24,942 nt of DNA from Arenicella sp. (GTDB lineage Bacteria; Pseudomonadota; Gammaproteobacteria; Arenicellales; Arenicellaceae): contig JALZWI010000226.1 in the NCBI GenBank assembly GCA_023299895.1, positions 1-24,942 on the forward strand. The letters run 5' to 3'. Below are positions 16,846-23,601 of the stretch, in pieces (within the stretch, counting starts at the first letter, position 1; every line of letters begins with the position of its first letter). The position numbers and the translations under genes were made by a program. The notes under the pieces were generated by a model. It made no database searches. It was not told the origin of the DNA and saw nothing but the letters and a program-made list of their open reading frames with translations.

Positions 16846-17427
16846 TTATGAAATGTATAAGTAATATGCGCTTTGGCCCGCTTTGTCGTGACGATGTAAC
16901 TCCCAAGAGCCTGGAACTTGTGGCGTATCACGAGTAACATCTTGCTCAAGATAAATCATCGCCCCTGCTGCTAACCAGTTATTAGTCTCCAATAACTCTA
17001 ATGACGCCTCTAACAAATCCGATGTAAACGGAGGGTCTAGAAATACAACATCGTAAGGTTGTTCAGGTGACTTAACTAGCAAATTTAAGACATTTGAGTA
17101 AACAATTTGAGTTCGGTCTTTCAACTGTTGAGCATCTAATATAATCGCTAAATTGCTCTCTAAATAATCAATGGCTAAGGCATTTAACTCGACAAACTGC
17201 ACATAACTAGCCCCTCTTGATAGGCTTTCAAGACCTAATGCACCGGTGCCGGCAAATAAATCTAAACAACGCGCCCCCGCAAGATCATGCATTAACCAGT
17301 TAAATACAGTTTCTCTAACTCGATTAATCGTAGGCCTTAAGCCTTCAACATCGGGCACCGTTAATCGCCTCCCTCGTAATTGGCCACCAATGATTCGAAT
17401 AGACCTTAATTTAGTACTCTTGCTCAT
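16846..17427 (-). CDS. rsmD: 16S rRNA (guanine-966-N2) methyltransferase RsmD
   Basis: Methylates G966 of 16S rRNA in the assembled small subunit using SAM. The 193-residue protein has RIIGGQLRGRRL (11-22), RPTINRVRETVFNWL (31-45), the SAM loop DLFAGTGALGLE (56-67) and catalytic DPPF (131-134). It is divergent from ftsY, the usual arrangement in gammaproteobacteria, and heads the short rsmD-coaD-ferredoxin series. The start ATG overlaps the likely -35 of the ftsY promoter. Confidence 0.95.
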   Translation of the reverse strand: MSKSTKLRSIRIIGGQLRGRRLTVPDVEGLRPTINRVRETVFNWLMHDLAGARCLDLFAGTGALGLESLSRGASYVQFVELNALAIDYLESNLAIILDAQQLKDRTQIVYSNVLNLLVKSPEQPYDVVFLDPPFTSDLLEASLELLETNNWLAAGAMIYLEQDVTRDTPQVPGSWELHRHDKAGQSAYYLYIS

Positions 17428-17454
17428 TGTGATTTTTTAAACAATCTCTACAAT
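17427..17454 (+). promoter_or_regulatory. Candidate sigma-70 promoter of ftsY
   Basis: TTGTGA at 17427-17432 and TACAAT at 17449-17454 are separated by 16 bases, with matches of four and five out of six. Transcription would start near 17461, about 50 bases before the GTG of ftsY. The -35 touches the rsmD start codon on the other strand. Confidence 0.42.
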
Positions 17455-17513
17455 ATGATTGATTCAGATAATACCGAGCAAATCTTTTTTAATCTAATTA
17501 TTACATTCAAATC

Positions 17514-18554
17514 GTGGATAAAAAACAATCATCAAACGGCTTTGGCCGATTCTTTAAACGCAATAAAGAGTCGCAACCTCTGGGTAACTCTTCAGTGTCA
17601 ACGGATACGTCAACACAGACTGACGCTGCTAACACTGTTGAGCAAGGATTAAATAAATCTCGAACTAACTTACTAAGTAAAATTGGCGATGTCTTCAAAG
17701 GCACTTTCGACCTCGAGGACGAATTATTTGAAGAACTAGAAGAAGTTCTAATGTCTTGCGACATCGGTGTAAAAGCCAGCCTTGGTTTAGTCGACAATTT
17801 AAGAGATCGCGTTGAAAAAGATAAAATTAAAGATGCCGCTGGCGTGATAGCAGGTCTAAGGACTGAAATCACACAATTACTTGCCACAGGTCAGCAAGAG
17901 TGGGCGTTATCTAATGATGAACAAGCGCAGGCGCCCTATATCATTCTTATGGTAGGTGTAAATGGTGTTGGAAAAACTACGACTACAGCCAAAATAGCTT
18001 ACAAACTTAAACAGCAAGGCAAGTCTGTGATGCTCGCTGCTGCAGATACCTTTAGAGCCGCCGCGGTAGAACAACTTCAAAACTGGGGTGAGCGACTTGA
18101 TATACCCGTCATCGCACAACAACATGGCGCAGACGCTGCTGCCGTCGCATATGACGCACTTACCTCCGCACTAGCCCGTAATATTGACGTGCTAATAATT
18201 GATACTGCAGGCCGCCTACATACACAGACAGATTTAATGGAACAATTAAAAAAAGTCACTCGGGTATTAAAAAAAATTAACCCCGATTACCCGCATGAGG
18301 TAATGCAAATATTAGATGCGGGCACAGGGCAAAATGCATTAGTTCAATTAGAGCATTTTCAAACAGCCGTTGGTGTTTCAAGTATTTGTCTTACTAAACT
18401 CGATGGTTCAGCAAAAGGCGGTATCGCTATTGCCTTAACACAACAATATAAACTGCCTATTCGCTTTATTGGCATCGGCGAAAAGTTTGATGACCTGCAA
18501 ACTTTTAATGCTCAAACATTCGCGCACGGACTAATTTCAGACCAAAAGGTCTAA
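17514..18554 (+). CDS. ftsY: Signal recognition particle receptor FtsY
   Basis: The SRP receptor GTPase, which brings ribosomes making membrane proteins to the translocon. The 346-residue protein has a short N-terminal part (about 50 residues, polar, with GFGRFFKR at 9-16, which could touch the membrane) instead of the long acidic domain of E. coli FtsY. The NG domain follows: four-helix N domain (about 50-130), P-loop GVNGVGKT (148-155), ADTFRAAAVEQL, DTAGRL (230-235), TKLDG (294-298), and the closing GEKFDDLQTFNAQTFAHGL. The start is GTG 17514, with no evident ribosome site. Five bases separate it from ftsE, so ftsY-ftsE-ftsX are one operon. Confidence 0.95.
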   Translation: MDKKQSSNGFGRFFKRNKESQPLGNSSVSTDTSTQTDAANTVEQGLNKSRTNLLSKIGDVFKGTFDLEDELFEELEEVLMSCDIGVKASLGLVDNLRDRVEKDKIKDAAGVIAGLRTEITQLLATGQQEWALSNDEQAQAPYIILMVGVNGVGKTTTTAKIAYKLKQQGKSVMLAAADTFRAAAVEQLQNWGERLDIPVIAQQHGADAAAVAYDALTSALARNIDVLIIDTAGRLHTQTDLMEQLKKVTRVLKKINPDYPHEVMQILDAGTGQNALVQLEHFQTAVGVSSICLTKLDGSAKGGIAIALTQQYKLPIRFIGIGEKFDDLQTFNAQTFAHGLISDQKV

Positions 18555-18559
18555 ACAAC

Positions 18560-19246
18560 ATGATTCAACTCAGCCAAGTTTGTAAGCAATATAAAAACGG
18601 GCATGAAGCCCTAAAAAATATCAGTTTCAACATTGAGTCTGGTGAGATGGCATTTTTGCTCGGCCATTCTGGCGCAGGTAAAAGTACACTGTTCAAATTA
18701 ATTACGCGGATGGAAAAAGCCACCTCTGGTCAAATCATCGTAGATGGTCAAAATCTAAACAAATTGCGTTCTTCCAATATTCCGCACTTGCGCCGTGAAA
18801 TTGGCGTGATATTTCAAGATCACAAGCTACTTTATGACCGAACAGTGTTTGATAATGTCGCTCTACCATTAATTGTTATCGGTATGCCTGCAGACGAAAT
18901 TCGTAAACGCGTACGTGCAGCCTTGGGAAAGGTAGGACTTTCTGGCTATGAAAAATCGTTACCTATCACGCTATCAGGAGGCGAACAACAACGCGTGGGC
19001 ATAGCTCGAGCGGTCATTAATCGACCCAGTATTTTGTTGGCCGATGAACCAACTGGTAATTTGGATGAGGCGTTATCCGATGAAATCATCGATATTTTTA
19101 AGGACTTTAATCAAGTCGGTGTAACCGTCTTGATTGCCACGCATGACTTGCACCAAGTCAAACGTTTAAACAAACGCACGATCCATTTGGCTAACGGCGA
19201 AATTATTAACGACAAGCCAATCACTGAAGGCGACCTTAGTATATGA
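18560..19246 (+). CDS. ftsE: Cell division ATP-binding protein FtsE
   Basis: ATPase of the FtsEX complex, which signals through FtsX to activate peptidoglycan hydrolases at the septum. The 228 residues have Walker [10 protein letters not shown] (35-43), Q-loop [11 protein letters not shown], signature LSGGEQ (138-143), Walker B ILLADE (158-163) and the H-loop ATHD. Length is typical. The TGA stop overlaps the ATG of ftsX (ATGA at 19243-19246), the classic coupling of this pair. Confidence 0.96.
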   Translation: MIQLSQVCKQYKNGHEALKNISFNIESGEMAFLLGHSGAGKSTLFKLITRMEKATSGQIIVDGQNLNKLRSSNIPHLRREIGVIFQDHKLLYDRTVFDNVALPLIVIGMPADEIRKRVRAALGKVGLSGYEKSLPITLSGGEQQRVGIARAVINRPSILLADEPTGNLDEALSDEIIDIFKDFNQVGVTVLIATHDLHQVKRLNKRTIHLANGEIINDKPITEGDLSI

Positions 19247-20157
19247 AAACCTATCTAGGTCGGCATTTTCAAGTGCTTTTCTCAACACTGGGCAACATGC
19301 GCCGCACACCCATGGCGTCGCTGAATACTGTTTTAATCGTCGCTATTACCTTACTCTTGCCTTGTTTACTCTATGTCGTAGTAAAAAGTGCACAAGGTTT
19401 AAGTGAAAACTGGCAGGGTCGCCCGCAAATATCGGTTTTTCTGCAACAGGATCTCGGCGATGGTGAAGCGCAACTTATTTTTAACGAAATAGGTTTGCAC
19501 CCAGCTATTAGTCTGGCAGAGTTTGTTTCACCAAGCCAAGCGATGGATGAGTTCCGTCTGCTGTCAGGCTTAGACTCAGAAATTAACTTTCTGGATAATA
19601 ACCCACTCCCCGCATCGATCGTATTGATGCCGTCTGACAGTTACACTAACTCTGAACAATTACTCGCACTCGAAGATGAATTATCTAAAATCGACGGTAT
19701 TGATAAAATACGATTAGACCTGGACTGGACGGACCGTTTTAATGCAATTCTAAATGTTTTTACTAGCGTTGCCACATTGTTGAGCGGATTATTAGGTTTG
19801 GCATTTATTTTGATTGTTGGCAATACAATCAAACTCTTGATTATTAATCGAAGACAGGAAATTGAAATCACCAAATTAGTTGGCGGCACTGACGCTTTTG
19901 TACGTAGGCCTTTTCTTTACTACGGTGCTCTGTATGGATTTTTTGGTTCATTAATTACATTAGTGTTATTGCTAGTCGCGGCTAACCTAGTCAAGAAGCC
20001 AATCGAACAACTCAGCAACCTCTATCAAAACCATTCGCCACTCTATCAACTGTCTGCAATCGAAATTACTGTGATTCTTACTGTTGGCGCAACGTTAGGC
20101 TGGTTAGCCGCTCGATGGTCAGTGTTTCAACATTTGAGACAAATTCAGCCTAAATAG
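19243..20157 (+). CDS. ftsX: Cell division protein FtsX
   Basis: Membrane partner of FtsE in the divisome. The 304-residue protein has four predicted membrane helices (about 26-47, 173-197, 224-249, 272-292) with a periplasmic domain of about 120 residues between the first two; in this family that domain contacts the hydrolase activator (EnvC-type). The cytoplasmic loop NRRQEIEITKLVGGTDAFVRRPF (shown in part as EIEITKLVGGT) is the FtsE contact motif. It overlaps ftsE by four bases and precedes rpoH, the standard ftsYEX-rpoH order. Confidence 0.95.
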   Translation: MKTYLGRHFQVLFSTLGNMRRTPMASLNTVLIVAITLLLPCLLYVVVKSAQGLSENWQGRPQISVFLQQDLGDGEAQLIFNEIGLHPAISLAEFVSPSQAMDEFRLLSGLDSEINFLDNNPLPASIVLMPSDSYTNSEQLLALEDELSKIDGIDKIRLDLDWTDRFNAILNVFTSVATLLSGLLGLAFILIVGNTIKLLIINRRQEIEITKLVGGTDAFVRRPFLYYGALYGFFGSLITLVLLLVAANLVKKPIEQLSNLYQNHSPLYQLSAIEITVILTVGATLGWLAARWSVFQHLRQIQPK

Positions 20158-20243
20158 CATTCTTATATCATTTTTAACGGTTTCAAAGACTTTCTATAAC
20201 TTTTAGTTATAAAAAGATTTTCTTTACTCATTAATTAAATTTA

Positions 20244-20270
20244 TTAGCACTCTCACATGCTGAGTGCTAA
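20244..20270 (+). promoter_or_regulatory. CIRCE element (HrcA operator) upstream of rpoH
   Basis: TTAGCACTC at 20244-20252, a nine-base spacer, and GAGTGCTAA at 20262-20270. This is a perfect match to the consensus CIRCE (TTAGCACTC-N9-GAGTGCTAA), the operator of the heat-shock repressor HrcA, usually found before groESL or hrcA. It ends 58 bases before the rpoH ATG. A TAATAT at 20268-20273 could be a -10 with part of the repeat as -35, which would put the operator on the promoter. Confidence 0.88.
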
Positions 20271-20328
20271 TATTGGTTGTAGATACACGTCGAGACTTAA
20301 TTCGACTTCTGAACTTAGGGGAATTAAT

Positions 20329-21198
20329 ATGACAAATTTAGTGAAAAAGGCTGCCAAACAACCTGTTGCCGTATCTCTTAATATGGACACAAACCTTGCT
20401 GGCTTTCTTAAGGTTGCCAATAATGCGCCTGCGTTGAGCGCAGAGTACGAAGCACAGCTTGCGCGTCAATTTCGCGATAACCAAGACGTTGATGCAGCTC
20501 GAGAGCTTGTTGTCTCTCAACTAAGAAACGTTATTCATGTTGCCAAAAGCTTTACTGGTTACGGACTGCCTGTTGCCGACTTAATACAAGAAGGTAATAT
20601 TGGTTTGATGAAAGCGGTTAAGAATTTTGACCCAGAGCGCGGTATTCGCTTGGTATCTTATGCGGTCCATTGGATTAAAGCTGAAATTTACGAGTACGTC
20701 CTCAAAAACTGGAAAATGGTTAAAGTTGCAACCACCAAAGCGCAACGAAAACTATTCTTCAATTTGCGTAAATCACGTAAATCGCTCAATGCTATGACTG
20801 AACAAGAAACAACAGATCTAGCAGAAAATCTCGACGTACCAATCAAAACGGTGCGCGAAATGGAACTTCGCATGACCAGTTCTGACGTCGCTTTCGATGG
20901 TGTCGATAGTGATGACGATGAGTTTACTACGAGCCCGTCTGGTTATCTGCCAGACATGCGTTACAACCCAGAAGAACTGGTAATGGCTGATGAGAAAACC
21001 AACAATAACCATGAGTCTTTGCAAGAAGCGATTAGCGCGCTCGACGACCGTAGTCGTGATATTTTGCAACGACGTTGGTTGTCAGACAGCAAAGCCACTC
21101 TTCATGAACTAGCCGATGAGTACAATGTTTCCGCCGAACGGATTCGACAAATTGAAAAACGTGCGATGGAAAAAATGAAAAATCAGTTGGTTGCCTAA
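20329..21198 (+). CDS. rpoH: Heat-shock sigma factor RpoH (sigma-32)
   Basis: The alternative sigma factor for the heat-shock regulon. I start it at ATG 20329, six bases after AGGGGA (20317-20322), giving 289 residues; a longer frame from 20257 starts inside the CIRCE element and is not credible. Seen in order: region 2 ([16 protein letters not shown], 82-97; VSYAVHWIKAEIYEYVL), the RpoH box QRKLFFNLR (139-147), which separates it from RpoD, and the region 4 helix-turn-helix (ESLQEAISALDDRSRDILQRR; LADEYNVSAERIRQIEKRA, each shown in part). A small inverted repeat, GTCGA/TCGAC at 20289-20306, lies in the leader. Control by HrcA is likely (see CIRCE); transcription from ftsX is possible too. 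Confidence 0.96.
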   Translation: MTNLVKKAAKQPVAVSLNMDTNLAGFLKVANNAPALSAEYEAQLARQFRDNQDVDAARELVVSQLRNVIHVAKSFTGYGLPVADLIQEGNIGLMKAVKNFDPERGIRLVSYAVHWIKAEIYEYVLKNWKMVKVATTKAQRKLFFNLRKSRKSLNAMTEQETTDLAENLDVPIKTVREMELRMTSSDVAFDGVDSDDDEFTTSPSGYLPDMRYNPEELVMADEKTNNNHESLQEAISALDDRSRDILQRRWLSDSKATLHELADEYNVSAERIRQIEKRAMEKMKNQLVA

Positions 21199-21236
21199 TA
21201 TCGGCCTAACTTATGCTCAAATGACGTAAAATATAG

Positions 21237-21264
21237 AGCCCTTCCTTTATAGGAGGGCTTTTTT
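21237..21264 (+). terminator. Intrinsic terminator of rpoH
   Basis: AGCCCTTCC pairs with GGAGGGCT (one bulged T), loop TTTATA, directly followed by a run of six T. It lies about 40 bases after the rpoH stop and just before the glutathione reductase gene. Confidence 0.85.
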
Positions 21265-21289
21265 ATTGATTACTAAATGAATATCTATT

Positions 21290-22636
21290 ATGAAAAAATA
21301 TGACCTAATCGTTATCGGCGGCGGCTCCGGTGGTGTACGCGCCGCACGCATTGCTGCTGGACATGGTGCTAATGTCGCCATCTGTGAAGAGTATCGTTAT
21401 GGTGGAACTTGCGTGATTCGAGGCTGTGTGCCAAAAAAACTCATGGTCTATGCCTCGCATTTTCATGAAGAGTTTATCGACAGTCAACATTATGGCTGGA
21501 ATTCAAATATCAACGGTTTTGATTGGACTACCCTAATTGATAATAAAGATACTGAAATTGATCGTCTCAATAAGATTTACGAGAACCTTCTTAGTAATGC
21601 TGGCGTCGAAATTTTATACGGTACTGCTACCCTAGCCGATAAAAACACGATCAATATTGACGGTCAGCAAATACATGCCGAAACAGTTTTGATTGCTACA
21701 GGAGGCACACCATTCGTACCTGATATTGATGGTGTTGAGCATGCCATAACCTCTAATGAAGTCTTTCACCTTGAGCAACAACCACAATCAGCAATAGTCG
21801 TTGGTGGTGGCTATATTGCCGTTGAGTTCGCGGGTATTTTTAACGGTCTTGGAATCAAAACAAGTTTGATCTATCGAGGCCCACAAATTCTACGTGGTTT
21901 TGATAGTGCTGTACGCAATCATCTAGCGACTGAAATTGTTAAAAAGGGCATCGATTTACAACTTGAAAACAATATTAGTAAAATTGAGCTAACTGAACAG
22001 GGTCAACGCAAAGTCACACTGACCGATGGCAGCACTGACGTAGTCGATTGCGTTTTGTTTGCTACTGGCCGCAAGCCCAACACCGCAAACATTGGCCTTG
22101 AAGATATCGGCATTGAGCTCGGCAGTAAAAATGAAATTAAAGTCGACGAACACTCTAAAACCAATATCCATAATATTTATGCTGTCGGTGATGTCACAGA
22201 CCGTATTGCCTTAACCCCAGTCGCCACAATGGAGGGCCATGCCTTCGCTGATACCGTCTTTGGCAATATGCCTAGAATAGCTGATCACAGCAATGTCCCC
22301 TCCGCTGTATTCTCACAACCACCTGTAGCTACGGTAGGCTTAAGTGAAGAAGATGCAGGCGAAAAGTATTCAAACATTGATACTTACACCTCTGAATTTA
22401 AAATTCTCAAACATACGCTGACCGAAAACACCGAACGCACCTTGATGAAATTGGTCGTCGATGCGGACAGCGATAAAGTCGTCGGTGCGCACATGGTTGG
22501 ATCAGATGCGGCAGAGATTATGCAAGGCATTGCCATCGCTATGAAAGCTGGTGCTAAAAAAGCAGACTTCGATGCAACGGTAGGTATTCATCCAAGCTCG
22601 GCAGAAGAGTTTTGCACCATGCGCGCCAAAGACTAG
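21290..22636 (+). CDS. gorA: Glutathione-disulfide reductase
   Basis: An FAD enzyme reducing oxidised glutathione with NADPH in the cytoplasm. The 448-residue protein has an FAD motif GGGSGGVRAAR (10-20), the redox disulfide C41/C46 in GGTCVIRGCVPKKLMVYAS, the NADPH fold GGGYIAVEFAG (172-182) with R196 and R202 in YRGPQILRGFD, and the C-terminal partner-subunit base H434 and E439 in HPSSAEEFCTMR. VIRGCVPKKLMVYAS is the sequence type of plant and alphaproteobacterial-style reductases rather than the VNVGCVPKKVMW form of E. coli. The start is 26 bases after the rpoH terminator T run, so it needs its own promoter; none is clear. It is followed closely by a small membrane protein gene. Confidence 0.95.
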   Translation: MKKYDLIVIGGGSGGVRAARIAAGHGANVAICEEYRYGGTCVIRGCVPKKLMVYASHFHEEFIDSQHYGWNSNINGFDWTTLIDNKDTEIDRLNKIYENLLSNAGVEILYGTATLADKNTINIDGQQIHAETVLIATGGTPFVPDIDGVEHAITSNEVFHLEQQPQSAIVVGGGYIAVEFAGIFNGLGIKTSLIYRGPQILRGFDSAVRNHLATEIVKKGIDLQLENNISKIELTEQGQRKVTLTDGSTDVVDCVLFATGRKPNTANIGLEDIGIELGSKNEIKVDEHSKTNIHNIYAVGDVTDRIALTPVATMEGHAFADTVFGNMPRIADHSNVPSAVFSQPPVATVGLSEEDAGEKYSNIDTYTSEFKILKHTLTENTERTLMKLVVDADSDKVVGAHMVGSDAAEIMQGIAIAMKAGAKKADFDATVGIHPSSAEEFCTMRAKD

Positions 22637-22648
22637 ACAGTCGTAAGT

Positions 22649-22867
22649 ATGCGTTATCGTGAAGGAGAAGAATTGCCGCTAGCTCAATATGCCAGTGACG
22701 ACATGCTGTTGCTGACTGCAGCAATGGGTATCGTCATTGGCATCATTCTTACACTGTTAGGAAAATTCGGCAAACAACTTTGGATGTTTGTCTGGGGAAT
22801 TGGTTTGATATTTGCGAGTATCTATCTCGGCATTTCAATTTGGTTTGAATTGGATTTTCCTTATTAG
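22649..22867 (+). CDS. Small two-TM membrane protein, unknown function
   Basis: A 72-residue hydrophobic protein with two membrane helices (about 19-38 and 44-66) and a short acidic N-terminus. It starts 12 bases after the glutathione reductase stop and is probably co-transcribed. There is no clear ribosome site, but composition and position favour a real gene. I do not recognise a family. Confidence 0.62.
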   Translation: MRYREGEELPLAQYASDDMLLLTAAMGIVIGIILTLLGKFGKQLWMFVWGIGLIFASIYLGISIWFELDFPY

Positions 22868-22890
22868 ATCAAGCCAGCTCTCACCTATTG

Positions 22891-23505
22891 TTATTTAGGT
22901 CTGACTGCTTTAAGTACATTCCCAAGACCACCATAATGACTCCCACCTAACCGTGATAACGGATCTAATTGTTTAGAGTCTAGTTGGAAATGTCCTTTCT
23001 CATTTGGCACCAGAAGATCGTCATTGACCGTTAAACTAGTAATCTCGCCGTAAATTACCGCTTGAGGAACATTACCCACCTCATCAATTCGATATCGTTT
23101 ACATGCCATAGCGATATCACAATCTAGAATTCTAGGTAAAGGAAAGCCTTCAATCTCACCAAGCTCAAGACTGGCTAAATCCACCTCAGACTCACCATGC
23201 GCTAAACTTGCAGAAGTATTGTTCACTTGATCTATATGTCGCGTACTCGAAATATGTACAACAAAATTCTCACGCTCTCGTATATTCACTCGCGTGTCTT
23301 TTTCTTCATCGGCATCTTTTTTTCCAATTGATAAAACCAGTAATGGCGGGTCACTGCAAATGCCAGTAAAAAATGAAAACGGCGCCACGTTAAACGAATC
23401 ATCACCATTGTCTGACAGCACCCATGCGATCGGGCGAGGCACTATAGCTTGAGTCATTGCGCCGTATCGTTGATTGGGAGTCAGGTCTTTGAAATCTAAT
23501 TGCAT
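22891..23505 (-). CDS. Flavin reductase-like, FMN-binding split-barrel protein
   Basis: A flavin reductase family protein (FMN-binding split barrel, COG1853 type). From ATG 23503-23505 it has 204 residues and the start MQLDFKDLTPNQRYG. The flavin-binding segment is VPRPIAWVLS, followed by NVAPFSFFTGICSDPPLLVLSIG (shown in part as APFSFFTGI) and KDTRVNIRERENFVVHI. The frame runs on to 23580, but an extended -10 (TGC-TATAAT at 23555-23563 on the minus strand) implies transcription from near 23548, which excludes the first Met; 23538 is possible but would leave a ten-base leader. It ends 24 bases from the small membrane gene, converging. Substrate is not determinable. Confidence 0.86.
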   Translation of the reverse strand: MQLDFKDLTPNQRYGAMTQAIVPRPIAWVLSDNGDDSFNVAPFSFFTGICSDPPLLVLSIGKKDADEEKDTRVNIRERENFVVHISSTRHIDQVNNTSASLAHGESEVDLASLELGEIEGFPLPRILDCDIAMACKRYRIDEVGNVPQAVIYGEITSLTVNDDLLVPNEKGHFQLDSKQLDPLSRLGGSHYGGLGNVLKAVRPK

Positions 23506-23554
23506 ATTCTTTTTTATTTCAGAGTTTTGTAAAGCCATACTTATTGAAGAGGCG

Positions 23555-23563
23555 ATTATAGCA
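23555..23563 (-). promoter_or_regulatory. Extended -10 promoter of the flavin reductase-like gene
   Basis: On the minus strand TGC precedes a perfect TATAAT (23555-23560), an extended -10. No good -35 was found (nearest TTGTCG, spacing 14). Transcription should start near 23548. Confidence 0.45.
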
Positions 23564-23601
23564 TTTGATAGCAACGACAACTATTTGCCCTATGCGGACA
23601 T

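Noticed and set aside
16782..16949. Upstream extension of coaD
   Set aside because: It overlaps the end of rsmD in another frame and adds residues unlike any CoaD; ATG 16781 gives the family length.
17455..17652. Plus-strand ORF at the ftsY start
   Set aside because: A shifted frame over the ftsY N-terminus without any protein features.
20195..20211. TATAACT/AGTTATA stem behind ftsX as terminator
   Set aside because: All A/T pairs but one, no U tract directly behind; transcription probably continues into rpoH.
20257..20328. N-terminal extension of RpoH from 20257
   Set aside because: It would begin inside the CIRCE repeat; the ATG at 20329 has a strong ribosome site.
23506..23580. 25-residue N-terminal extension of the flavin reductase-like protein
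   Set aside because: Starts upstream of an extended -10 and lacks family residues.
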